Position numbers and translations under genes: made by a program. A stretch of DNA of 64,000 nucleotides from Bryopsis sp. KO-2023. Lineage: Eukaryota; Chlorophyta; Ulvophyceae; Bryopsidales; Bryopsidaceae. Each line of letters opens with the position of its first letter. Within the stretch, counting starts at the first letter, position 1. Shown here piece after piece: positions 10,888 to 22,705 of this stretch. The stretch is taken from positions 5,890,001 to 5,954,000 of the forward strand of contig BSYQ01000008.1 in the NCBI GenBank assembly GCA_030272585.1, in the 5' to 3' direction. The notes under the pieces are model-generated. The model did not search any database and was not told the origin of the DNA. It saw nothing but the letters and a program-made list of their open reading frames with translations.

Positions 10888-10935
10888 TCCAGAGAGGGAG
10901 TCGAACCCTCTTAAGCCACCTAACTGGCTGGTCGT
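10888..10935 (-). other. Isolated Pol III B-box-like hairpin in the LARD interior
   Basis: The minus strand reads AGGGTTCGACTCCCTCT, containing a perfect GGTTCGANTCC B box in a short stem, like a tRNA T arm. No convincing A box or acceptor stem lies at tRNA spacing, so this is a tRNA-like fragment at most. Confidence 0.4.
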
Positions 10936-13900
10936 TCTATTGTACAAGTCGAGGAGACTGTACACAACAGGGCAAACCTCCTTGGGAGGTGAGTTCGATA
11001 TCGTTGGTGTTGAGAGTGCAGACGATTCTGCATGAAAACAAAGCGATTGTGGAGACACAAACGGAATCCCAATGAAGGGGATGCAGCGAATGTTACATGC
11101 AGCACATTGCAATTTCATTGCAATTACAGCAGATGTTGCGATGGAAGCGCAACGACGGAAGAAAGTGGCAGGCGCAAGCCTCGCCTCGGACGCGAAAAGA
11201 CGGAGTTACAGAAGGCGTTTGGACACTGACAAGAGTGCAACGCCCTGAGAACACAGGCGCAACATTATCACGAGTGATAAAAGTTGCAGCGCATTGAAAT
11301 AACATTTTGCAGGAAGTGCGCAAAATGCAGGACGAATCGACACAGAAAATTCGATCGAATGTTGATCGAACAGTTGCAGCGCGACGCCACAGTTGCTACT
11401 GATAGCCTGACGGTTGATTGCATGGCGATGGAGCAAAAGGATTGTCGAAATAGTTCGATTGAACTAGACAGCTACTCAGAGGCAGCGACAAGTCTTCTAT
11501 TGTGCTATGTTTCGAAGATCACTGAACTGAGCCACACCACTCGAAGGTGGAATGTGCAGTCGACTGTGTTGATGCTAAGTGAGCGCTTTTGGCAAAGACT
11601 TGAGCAGCTTGTGCGTGGAGAAACGAATCTCACGCGCACCATTGATGGAAAGTGACCCAAGTGCAAAAGCGAACTGCATCAGACTGCGTCAGTTGGGAGT
11701 GACACAAGCGCAAAGGCAAACTGCAGAAGACTATGCAAGTTTGGATTTCGACCTCTGAGGAGAGAAGTGTGACCAGGCGCCAAGCAAAACACGCCGCATC
11801 ACCTGCAAGTGATGCCGGGCTGATAAGCCAAGCAACAGCAGCGTGAGAGTTTTGATGAGACGATTCTCAGAGAGGGTGAGAAGCGTGATTGCAAGGAATA
11901 CAGTCGTCAAGGTGTTACAGTTGGAGGCATTGCCGCAACTGGCACAAATGAGGGCAGCAAAGACAAGAGAGCCCCAACGAATGTTGCAATCAATTCGATT
12001 GTTAATGTTGCAGACATACATCGAAGTTGGCATCGACGACAACACAGTGAACGGAACAAGTGCGAATGATAATGAAGTCAATGATGAGACTGTGGTTGAG
12101 GTAGCGCACCGACACACACGAGAGAACCTCTTGAACGAGGATGCTGTTGAAGCACTATATGTGATACCCACTGGGATCAAGCGTGCGATCAAGAATGGAT
12201 GTTACCTCGGGTGCATCTGGGGATACCACAACGAATTCATATTGACTGCAGCATCTACTGCCAGCAGATTTCGCAGTTCGAACTGAGTTGAACATGCCGC
12301 AGCCATGACGTGTTGTTTACATGAACACATGAAACAATACAGCCAATGTGTATCACATTGACTGCAACATACATTGGAGTGTATGATATGGCAAATATTG
12401 CAACGAATGCCAAGGCAAATATCAGAATTACTGATGTGGAGAAGATCACATCGAAATGCTGAGTCAATACCATCTACACTTGCACAAGAGGATGCACATC
12501 AAGTGGAAGGAGATCATTATTACTCAAGGAGACATGCAACAAATGCCACAGGAGCTGTTGAGTAATAATTCTGAGTGTGCTACAAAGCAAAGAATGATCT
12601 TCCCTCGGAGATATTGCTGCAATACAAGAGTGCAGCAAGAGAGCACCCATTGGATGCAAAGTGACTCATGTTTATCCAGCAGTAGGAGTCAGAGGACATG
12701 ACTTGCTGATGCTGAACCTCTTCTTCAAGAGTTTGAGATGAGTTTGGTGGTATTGTCATCAGATTGAATGAATGCATTGGTCTTTTCGAAATTCGATGCA
12801 GAAAATGGACAGATTTTTATAAATCAAGGCAGAGAATTTGTTTCTCTTTTTGCATTTGATTATACTCACAGATATGGGAAGAAAGAGATACCTTTTCACC
12901 ACTTGCTGAAAATTTTGGACAGCAACTACATTTCTGAATTAATGGTTTATGAACTGAGAAGAAAAGAAGTGATCAGGGTATTAATCTTTTTCATGCATTT
13001 ATTTCATTTGAGAAAAGTCATGATCTGATTAGTGATGGAAAGTTCAGGAGAAAAATGATTTTCTTTTGAAGGTTTCGGGTTATGTGAAAGGTGTTTCAAG
13101 CAGGAATCTCTCTGTGGAATTTTCTGGCTTGATATTGTTGATAGTGGAACTGAAATATTGGAGTCCGATGTGGTGGAAAATGGTCAAGGATTTCTGAAAA
13201 CTTGTGTTGAATGACAGCTCTGGAAAATATATGGGTTGTGCATTGAAATTCAGTCAAGGACCATGATTTGGTGGATGATATTAAGGAGGACGAAGTTTGT
13301 GCACTAGCCAAGGAGGGCTGAGGCTGACCTAAGAAAGGAAGGTCTCTTCAGGAAAATGAAGGGCACATGTCCCCACATCTGGATGGGATAGAAAAGTCTA
13401 TCAGGTGGAGAAAGAGGATTGGAGAAACGATTGCGATCCGGCTGTTGTTTATGACAGAATGTTGTGAGACTTCTGGAGATACAAGAGGATATCAAGCTTG
13501 CGAATCAGTTGATTCGAATTTGTATTTGCACCAGTGGTAGAGGGTTGCTTATACTAAAGGCAACACCTCTGGTGGCAAATAAACTGGAGGTGAAAGGAGT
13601 GGCTACAGCAAGGCCAAGAATACCCCAGTTGACAAAGGAAAATTGTCAGAAAAATCGACAGTTCAAGGGACTTGTGAACTGCCGGCTCATGTTGATATGA
13701 GATGATGTATGAGGACCAACAGCTTGAGCAAGAGGCCAACTGGATCGCAGCCCAAGAATATATCGATGCCGTTTCTGCCAATGACACAAAGAGATGATTG
13801 TATTCACGGTGGTGAGAGCAACCAGGGGCATCAAAGATTTCTGATGGTGAAGCAGCCAAAGGTTTATGGTGTCCACCTCAGAACTTCTGAGTCAGAAGGA

Positions 13901-14354
13901 CAAAAGAAGAAGATGCGAGCTGGTGCATTATGACGCAAGCTCAGGTTGCTGAAGTTGTCTTTTCACCCTTGCCGAGACTTAAGGCCCCAACACAGATGTG
14001 TGGAAAGAAGAGGGCATACTATGGATGGTCCAGCCCGGTGACAAATCAGGCTTGGCAAGCTGATGTTGTCTTGGTGTGGATCATGGCTGCAATCTGGAAA
14101 TTTCAGGAAAATTGCGAGTGCAAGAGAGTGAAAGCAACAACCGATGAAGATGGATGGAGTGAGCTTTATGTGGGAGGTATCCCAAGACATACTCAGTTCA
14201 AAGCTCAGTTTTGAGTTGCTAAGAGATCAGCACATGGCATCTTTGGCTGATGTGCAGCCTGGACTGGTCCGGTGTGTGTGCCGCAGCCAGGATTTGCACC
14301 TATTACTATGTGAAGAAGAGATCTTGAATGTGGAAACAAGAGCTGCAGCAAGCT

Positions 14355-14515
14355 GCAGCAAGGATTTGAACAAGGTGCTGATGCAGCAACCAAGGCGAGG
14401 ATTTGGACAAGGTGCTGATGCAGCAACCAAAGCAAGGATTTGGACAAGGTGCTGATGCAGCAACCTATAGCAAGGATTTGACTGAGGTGCTGATGCAGCA
14501 ACTGACAACAAGGAG
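14355..14515 (+). repeat. 37-bp tandem repeat inside the LARD
   Basis: About four to five units of 37-38 bp contain AAGGATTTGGACAAGG and TGCTGATGCAGCAAC, with ATTT at 14364, 14401, 14438 and 14476. Non-coding interior of the LARD. Confidence 0.8.
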
Positions 14516-16729
14516 TTGGAAAAGAGGGGCTGATGCCACAGCCCACAACAAAGGAGCATCAAGAGTTGCAGCCAAAAGCATTGGCTATGGAGTTCTACAA
14601 GAGAACACCCACTTTTATTTGTGGCAAGAATGCAACTGCATGCCGAGAGAGATGATACTATCGCGGACATGGAGCGACGCGAGAGCAATTACAGTAAAAT
14701 ACATATGATGAAACTCAGACCACTAAGAGAGAAGTGCCTTGAGCCTCTCTCAAGACTAGTGGCGGGGTTGAAGAAAGGAATTGAGGACAGAGTTCCTCAT
14801 GTGATAACAAGGAGAGAAGTGCCTTAGGGCCACTCTCAGAACTTGTGGTGCAGCCGCGGAGAAAAAAAAAAAGGGGTTGAGCGAGAGATCCCCCTAATGA
14901 ATGAGAAAGTGCTCAGGCTAGGCCGCCTGTACCGAGTTTCGAGGAGTTGAGACAAGCAAGAACGCACTAAGAACAAGCGAGCCTTGGGCCACTTGTAACG
15001 CAATTGAGGGGGCAGAAAGAGCCATAGGCCATTTGTCACCAAGAAAAGGGAAGAGGGGATGGGTTCCCTCCCAATTCTGAACCAATTGCGAAGCTTAGGA
15101 AGAGCCATATGGGCCACCTAAGGTCAGTGCACGACTAGAACCTTGAGCCACCTGTAGAAGGTTTGAGGAGAGCCGACTCGACGGAGGGCCCCTCCAGATT
15201 TCAAGAATTTTAGGATACCTCCAAAAAGCGGTCGAGCGTTTGCCGCCGCCTTTCGGAGAAACACCCATCAGACGTCAACGGCGCTTGGATATTATCCACA
15301 CACAAACACTTTAGCGTCAAACGGGTAGCTCCCGTAGGGGTTGAGAAAACTTCCCCCATGACTTAAGTGTAGGAAGATTGCAAAGGGAGTAGAGCTAGCT
15401 GGAGCTTCTTCTGTAGGCAATATGGTGGTGTGAACTATATTGATAAAATATATGGGATTTATCTTACATCCCGTGAGCTCTCAAGCCTGAACGAGCACAC
15501 GTACGCCTTATTTATCGCTTTGACTGGCTGCAGCCTGCAGGCCATTAGCAGCAAAGTGAATGGTGGATCACCATTGGTGATGTCAGATTTTCCCAAGCTC
15601 AGTGAAGATGTTCAAGAATACAACACTGTGAATGCAACGATTGTGCTACAATCGATACGGAGAACGGAATTGGATTACCTTGGAAGACGAACATGCAAGG
15701 CTTGCATGTGCCTGGAGGTTCAGAGGAATGGCGAGATCCACTGCCACTGACGTGCAGATTCCTCACTGAAGAATCACAAAAAGCTTCTACTCAATCTCCC
15801 TGAGTATATTGCTTCCTTATCTCCGTTGCACAAGACGGCGGTGCAATGCCGTGAGTGTGGTTTGTTTCTGAACATTCCCTTCGATATTGATGATTGTTTA
15901 TATCGTTGTGATCACTCGTGGCAACATTGATTGCCCCTCACTCAGTTTTGAATCCTATTGTTAGGCAAGGGACTGCCTAAAGCTGGTGGGGAGGGGGCTT
16001 TCAGCGGGTTTTTCAACACGAGTTTAGTGCAGCAAGTGTATGGTTTATTTTTGGGACATCAGTCTCGGGGCTGATGTTGTTTTGAGCATCTGATGTTGAG
16101 CCTCACTTGGGACAGTGAGGCTTGATGACTGGAAAAAAAGAACATATGATTTTGAGTTCCACTTGGAATAGTGGGGCTTGATGAATGGGGAACGAGAGAG
16201 TATGGAATGAAAGAAAAGGGAAGGAACAGAGTGAGAGTGAATATTTTGTGGATACCCACAGAAGGCAGCAAAATTTCTGAAGGAAAAAAATGCTATGGAA
16301 ATTTTCAGGCATTCATTTGGTGCCCCAATGAAGGGAGCACAAGTAAAAAAAAGAAAAAAAAAAGAAAACATGAGAGCAACCCTCTGGATATTTTATTTTA
16401 TTTGCAGGTGCCTCGTTGGTGGGAGCACATAATTCCAGAGAGGGAAGAATAGTGGACAGAGTTGGTTAATTTTCTGGTAGCCCTTGAGGGCAATGGAACC
16501 AACTGGATGTTTCTATTGAAGTGCTGAGAATCGAATCAGTTCGTTGACATGAAACTGATTCAAATGAATGTTTCGGATATCTCGAACTTTGTTGGAGGTT
16601 AGAACATATTGTGGAGAACAATATGGTTCTCTGAACATTGCTTCTGATGTTCTTGAAGTATCAAGAGGTTGTCAAAATTCGACAGCAGTGGAACATGTTG
16701 TAATAAGCGTGGATTAAGGAGAGTACATC

Positions 16730-16885
16730 GCAGAAATTCTGGAGTGCGATGGAAGTGCAGAAATTCTGGAGTATTGAAGTGCAAGAATTCTGGATTCTGG
16801 AAATGCAAAAATTCTGGAGAATGGAAGTGCAGAAATTCTGGAGAAAGCTTGATGATGGAGACTGCATTGCAGAAATTCTGGAGTG
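16730..16885 (+). repeat. Degenerate short repeat around GCAGAAATTCTGGAG in the LARD
   Basis: Six or more copies of a GCAGAAATTCTGGAG-like core recur at roughly 24-45-bp spacing. The core holds the palindrome GAATTC or AGAAATTCT. Non-coding LARD interior. Confidence 0.75.
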
Positions 16886-17104
16886 CAATCGAGGTGAAGA
16901 AACTTGCAGTTCGGGAAAGCAAACAGCGGGACTCCATAAAAGCTTATGCGCTGTCGAATCAAGAGATCAGAAGCCAAGGAATTAAGTGAAGCTGGAATGT
17001 GACAAACTGGAGAGTCTCTAGTGGAGACAAATCAGGCTGCAGCATGGTGCAGCAGCAGCAATCCATGGGAGTCTCAAGTGATGATAAACGAGGTTGCGTT
17101 AGAT

Positions 17105-17153
17105 GCAGCAACAGCAGCAGCAGCAGCGGCAGCAGCAGCAGCAGCAGCAGCAA
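17105..17153 (+). repeat. CAG trinucleotide microsatellite in the LARD
   Basis: About fourteen CAG units, with one CGG interruption, inside the LARD interior. It produces polyserine or polyalanine frames that are not genes. Confidence 0.9.
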
Positions 17154-17696
17154 TCCAAATATTGCAAGAAGAGGAGCTCTGGAAACTCAAGAGCAGAGAA
17201 AGGATATTTCAGTGTGCGGAAGAGAGATTTGAAAGAAATAAAATAAAAAAAGAATGCTGATTTTTCAAGATTATTCAGTGACTTGGAGGTGAATGAATGG
17301 TTCAAAGAAAGAGCATGATTAGTTGTCCTTTCACCTGGTTTGAGAAAAGATATATATGAGCAAAGGAAAACATTGGTGGAATACTTGATGGACAGAAGTA
17401 TATTTCTGGAGTGATACAAGATGATTTTCTGAATGTTAAAGGATTTTCTTTTCAGCCAGATGTTTTTCATTTTCAGTTTCAGTTTGAAATAGAGAGATGA
17501 TTTTCTCGATTTTATGGACAAAGCGAAAGAAAATATTATGCCAGTCTCGTACTCTTTTCGTGTTTGGACACTGAAAGATATTCTGATTTGGATTGTGAGA
17601 TGCCTTATGGATTGTGATACTTTATGCAACGGGTTTTATTTGAGACATGCTCTCCACGGCAGTGTTGGAACTTACTGCCAACCTGGTGGGGAGGAA

Positions 17697-18291
17697 TGTA
17701 ACGGTTGGTTATCGCAGCACTCGAGCTGGAACTACAAGAGTCGTTGCCATGCTTCCTGCAGCTGAAAAAGGGAAGGTTGCAAGAGTGCAACGTGTAGGAG
17801 CAGCGTGCGAGAGTGCGGCGTGTAGGAGTGCAGCGTGCAGCGGTGCAGCGTGCAGCGGTGGATGCAGCGTGCAGCAGTGCAGAGGTGCAGCGGTGCAGCG
17901 GTGTAGAGGTGCAGAGGTGCAGAGGTGCAGTAGTGCGACACCCTTGGAGTCACGACTACAACCAAGCTCGATGGAGTTTGATGGATGATGATGTGGCAGC
18001 CATCAAAGTCGAGTTGTCAATTGAACGTGTGAGTTCTCGTGGAATAGGGGCACGTTCACAGTTGAGGTGGCAAGGAGATGTGTGAATTCCTAGTGAATAG
18101 TGACACGTCGACAGGAACAAGGGTTTGATGCGCTGTGGCGCTAGGGTATAAGAGTGTGGAAGGAAAAGGTCGTTGTATCTTCTTTATAACTTTATTCGTG
18201 TAAGGAAGTTCTATCTAACGAGACGCTTGAGGAAGGCACTCGTCCTCCTCTAGGAGGGCGAGGGGACCTTGAAAAAAGTAGCCTCGTTTCA
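17697..18291 (+). repeat. LARD 3' LTR
   Basis: Same length as the left copy, with no difference seen by eye. Preceded by a purine tract and followed by the target duplication CCTCT. Confidence 0.92.
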
Positions 18292-18296
18292 CCTCT

Positions 18297-20317
18297 GATG
18301 GGTGTCTCAATCTTCCTCCTTCCCAATAAAGCTGCAGGCACTAAGGGCTCTTCTCCAGAATTGAGATAGAAAGGGCTATACCCTGTACTGGATTGCTTCC
18401 CTTGATTGTATACAAACTCAGCTGCACTTAACTTCAGATCCCAGTCTGTTTGGGCATGATCCACATATGCTCTTAAGCTCTCCTCCAATATTCTGTTGAG
18501 CCTTTCAGTCTGGCCATCTGATTGAGGATGTCTGGCAGATGACATCTTCAAGGTTGTCCCCACCAGCTTCATCAATTCTTTCCACAGTTCAGAGGTGAAC
18601 CTGGCATCTCTGTCAGATACCAGGTCTTCAGGCATACCATGATGCCTCCAGACTTCATCAAACAGCAATCTGGCCATACCCACAGCTCCAATGGTCCCTT
18701 GGGTTGCACAAAAATGGGACATCTTGGACATTCGATCTACAAATACCACAATTGCATCCTTTCCCCTCTCTGTTCTTGGTAGTCCAGTGATGAGATCCAG
18801 ACTCACTGAGCTCCATCTCCTGTTGGGAATTTGCAATGGTTGCAGATCTCCAGCACTCTTCTGGGTAGATGACTTGGTCTTTTGGCACACAGGACAGCTC
18901 CTGCAATATTGGGCCACATCTTGAGACATCTTCTTCCACCAGAAGTGTTGCTGTAATGTAGACAAGGTCCTCTCCTTGCCCTTGTGTCCTCCAATCAAAC
19001 TGTCATGCCCTTCCTTCATCACCATTGCTTTCAGACTTTGTGGTACAACAATCTTCCCTTCCATAGTCTGTAGAACTCCATCAGCAGACATCTTGAACAC
19101 CCTTTGGGTCTGGATGTCAGATTCCAGTCTCTTCAAGATTTCCTTGCAATGTTCATCATTCATCTGAGCATCAGCAACCTCCTTTGGACTCCCTTGAGCC
19201 ATAGGTTCCATGGATGACTTCTCCAGTGCATTGATTTGTTCATCAGATCTTGACAATTCATTTACAGTACCCCTTTTGGTACCTCCTCTTGCATCATTTG
19301 GCATCACATCTGTTTTCAGTCTCTCAGGCAGCTTTCCAGTTTGGCATCCAGTAACCTTCACCAATCTGGAACCCAATGGCTCTCCTGGTTGTTCATCAAA
19401 CACAAGATCCTGTGGATGATTCTCTCCCCAGGCCCCCAAGCCTTGGTACCTCTGAACCTTGCCATCATGCTTCACAAGAGTTTTGGTTGTGCCATTTGGT
19501 GCAGATGCCTTCAAATCTCCCCCTCCACTTCCAGAATCCCTTGGATCCACTGGATGTGGACATCTAGAAAGGGCATCAGCCACCACATTATCTTTTCCTG
19601 GGATATGCACAGTCTTGAACCTGAAGGGAGCTAGGAACTCCACCCATCTGGCTTGTCTTCTGCTCAGATGTTGTTGGGAATCCAGCCAAATTAATGACTG
19701 GTTGTCAGTCCTGAGGACAAATTCCCTTCCTTCCAAATAAGCTCTCCACTTCTTTAGGCAGTGTACAATTCCCAACAGTTCGATCTCATGGATAGGGTAC
19801 CTGGATTCAGCATCTGTCAGCTTGTGGGATTCAAATGCCACAGGATGCAATCCATCTGGGCCCTCCTGCATCAGTACTCCCCCCACTCCTGATTGACTGC
19901 CATCTGTAGCCACAATCCAGGGCCAATCCTCCCTTGGATGTATCAGGACAGGTGCTGAGCACAATGCTGCTTTGAGATCTTCAAATGCTTGTTTTTCTTC
20001 TGCTCCCCATATGAACTGTTGATTTCCTTTGGTCAGGTTGGTCAGTGCAGCAGCTATACCACTGAAATTTGCCACAAATCTCCTGTAGAAGCAGCATAAT
20101 CCCAGGAAGCTCCTGACATCATGGACATTTGAGGGTGTAGGCCACTGCTTGATTGCATCCAGCTTGTCAGTCATTGGCTGAACTCCTTGGTGAGTGACCC
20201 AGGTACCCAGAAAATCCACTTCCTTTTTCCCAACAGCAGACTTGACCAGCTTAGCATATAATTGATGCTTCCTGAGGGCCTCCAGTACCAGCTTCATGTG
20301 TTTTGCATGCTCCTCAG
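18297..20317 (-). pseudogene. Chromovirus RNase H and integrase region
   Basis: The minus-strand frame shows an RNase H start (WIVATDGSQSG), a second RNase H motif (LRTDNQSLIWL), the integrase HHCC zinc finger (GGHKGKERT, then CRSCPVCQ) and the integrase core (SLDLITGLP, FVDRMSKMSHF, HPQSDGQTERLNR). The LARD interrupts it after the core and the hAT MITE lies upstream of it. Fossil pol; see the whole-element entry. Confidence 0.9.
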
Positions 20318-20325
20318 GTGTGGAG

Positions 20326-20791
20326 CAGAGATAGGACTTGGGCCAAAATTCTGGTCCGGCTACGGTCCGGTCCGGTTACGGTCGAGTTACGGTTCCGTAT
20401 TACGGCCGTAACTCCGTACCGTAACCGGAGTAATATGTTGTTTTTACGGTACGGAACAGGTACGGTATAGCTACGGTAGCCCCTAAATCATCGTGAAGTA
20501 GTGTGGTTCAGTGCTAAAGCGTTAGGCTGTAGTCTGTAAGGTCGTGGGTTCGAATCCCCCTGGGTTCCTTTGGGTTCTCGGGACCCTGCGGGGGTTACTA
20601 TTTACGGTTTACGGTTGGTACGGTGGTTACGGTCGGTACGGTCCGGTACCGGAGCAGTACGGAGTGGTACGGTGGTCCGGTTCCGAGCACGAAAACCACT
20701 CCGGTCCGGACCGTAACTACCGTAACCGTAAGTGACCGGAGTGGGGTTACGGTACGGTTTACGGTACCGTAACCGGAAAGTCCTATCTCTG
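20326..20791. mobile_element. hAT-type MITE, 466 bp, TSD GTGTGGAG
   Basis: Perfect 14-bp terminal inverted repeats CAGAGATAGGACTT, with the 8-bp target duplication GTGTGGAG at 20318-20325 and 20792-20799. Eight-base duplications and CAGRG-type termini are hAT hallmarks. It has no transposase. Both subterminal zones are dense in the words TACGGT and CCGGT in both orientations, and a tRNA-like module sits in the middle. It is inserted in the chromovirus RT/RNase H region. Confidence 0.88.
20500..20568 (+). other. tRNA-like (SINE-head-like) module inside the hAT MITE
   Basis: Shows an A-box-like TGGTTCAGTGC, a GGCTGTAGTC anticodon-arm-like part and a perfect B box in GTGGGTTCGAATCCCCC. It resembles a decayed tRNA (GTA-anticodon type by eye), but the acceptor and anticodon stems do not pair well, so it is not a functional tRNA gene. 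Confidence 0.55.
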
Positions 20792-20799
20792 GTGTGGAG

Positions 20800-22700
20800 G
20801 AGTAGATTAAAATGTCATCCAGGAACACTTGAACAAATTTGTCAATGTAGGGAGCTAAGATCTCATTCATCATGGACATGAAGTGTCCAGGAGATCCACT
20901 CAGTCCCATAGGCATCACCAAAAATTCAAATTGCCCATATTTTGTTCTGAATGAAGTTTTACCTTCCTCCCCTGGAGCCATCCTTAACTGCCAGAATCCA
21001 GCCCTTAGATCCACTTTACTGAAGTACTTTGCATGATTCAACCTGTCCAGCATCTCATCCATTCTGGGAATGGGGAACTGGGTGACCTTGGTAGCCCTAT
21101 TCAAGGCTCTGTAGTCCACACAGAATCTCAGTGCTCCCCCAGGTTTTGGGACAAAAAGCACTGGTGCTCCAAATGTGCTGTGGCTGGGTCTTATCATCCC
21201 TTTCTCCAGTAAGTAGTCCAATTGCTCCCTTAATGCATCTAATTCTTTTGGGGACTGCTTGTATAGTGGGCCAAACACTGGTTTTGTGTCATCCTTCAAT
21301 GGGATCTTCATATCCCATGGTCTGTGAGGTGGTAGATGGTCTGGTAAATCCATTGGAAAGACATCCTTATAGTCATTCAGGACATCCTTCAGTTCATGTA
21401 GCTCATCATCCAGTCCATCAACCATGCTCTTGAAATTAGCATCTGTACCATCCTCTGTACCCTTGACTGCCTTTGCTTCACCAGGATTCCTGATTTGCTT
21501 GGCTGCATTGATTTCCCCTGATTCCTGGGGATCCTGAACTTTCCTGACCAGCACCAGGTAAGCCTCTCCATCTCTGTTCTTCAAACATTTCTTAGCTTCA
21601 CTGGCTGAGAGGAGATTGATCTCTTGTGGATCCTGGACTGCTGCTACCTTTGGATGGAATCCTTGTAGCTTGATTGGGACTTTGTTAGGCTTGCAGATGG
21701 TGATCACATGACTCCTCCAGTCAATGTGTGGATTGTGGTCAACCAGTCAAGCCTTTCCCAGTATGATCTTGTGCTTTAGGTTTGGTACCATCCAGAAGGT
21801 CCTCTTAATCACCCATGGACCCAATCTGAGTCTGATCAGTGCTTTCTCCTTTAGCAGGATTCTGGATCCATCAGCTAACTCCACTGATAGATGTTCGTTT
21901 TGAAGGATTTTCAATGCATTCTCTTGGGCAGTGATGACATCCATAAAATCACCAGTAGCTCCACTGTCAATAAGACATTTGACTGTCTGTGTTTTCAATT
22001 TTCCAGGCACATATAGCAGGGTGGATCCCAGGTCTCCTTGACCCACTGATCCCAATTTCCCTGTCACCATTTTCTCCTCTGTATCCTGGTTTGGTGTTGG
22101 ACAATGTTTCTCAGTTGGTGATGAGAATCTGACTTGCTTGTGAATCCCATGATTCCCTTGTGATTCCTCTTTTGCATGTATGGATTTCCATACTCCTGAG
22201 GCTGTGAGAACCTCCCTGGGCTTAGAGATGGATTCCTTGATTGTCTGTATCTGTTTCTGCATCACCACTGATCCTTTTGGAGGGGAGGACTGTAGACTGT
22301 CCTTTGTTATCCCTTCCATCTCAGGGGTTTTCTGTATGGATTGTCCCAACACTGTGGGGATGGATCCCTTAGCTTTGTTGCTGACCGGATCCCCTTTGCC
22401 AGGCCTCGAATCTGAGGTACTGGATCTGGCAAGCTTCCCTCCCCCAAACCTTCCCAAATAAGATGAAGATGATTTACATCTGGATCCTGCCTTTGCCTGA
22501 GCACCATTCTCAGGAGATCCTTTAGATGTTCCCCCTTCAACCTTATCAACCACTAGCACCTTCCCATCACTGACATTCCTCTGATTTCCTTGTAATCCTT
22601 CCTTGTCTTGAGAACCATTCTGACGACTTTCCGACGACATTTCCGACATCACATTTGCATGTCCAGGTTTCTTTGATGCCCCTCCTGGCCTGGTCCAGGG
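20800..22700 (-). pseudogene. Chromovirus protease and reverse transcriptase region
   Basis: The minus strand shows an aspartic protease motif (CLIDSGATGDFMD) and reverse transcriptase blocks, among them LRFCVDYRALNRAT, PIPRMDEMLD, FSKVDLRAGFWQ and the catalytic VFLDDILIYS. Between gag and protease lies a long Lys/Ser/Gln-rich linker. The open frames are not continuous; it is a fossil. Confidence 0.88.
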
Positions 22701-22705
22701 AGGCC

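Larger units (their letters stand above)
9299..18291 (+). mobile_element. LARD: non-coding LTR retrotransposon, 8993 bp, nested in the chromovirus
   Basis: 595-bp LTRs at 9299-9893 and 17697-18291 look identical by eye. The target duplication is CCTCT (9294-9298, 18292-18296). The primer-binding core TGGTTTCGGAGCGAAG follows the left LTR and the polypurine tract GGTGGGGAGGAA precedes the right LTR, so it reads on the plus strand. The 7.8-kb interior shows no gag, protease, RT, RNase H or integrase motif in any frame. This fits a large retrotransposon derivative mobilised in trans. The interior has short tandem repeats. The identical LTRs imply a very recent insertion, later than the chromovirus. 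Confidence 0.9.

Noticed and set aside
14205-14688. Leu/Cys-rich frames in the LARD interior
   Set aside because: Created by the 37-bp tandem repeat; no retroelement or host protein motif.
20500-20568. Functional tRNA gene
   Set aside because: The B box is perfect but the anticodon and acceptor stems do not pair well, and the segment lies within a MITE.
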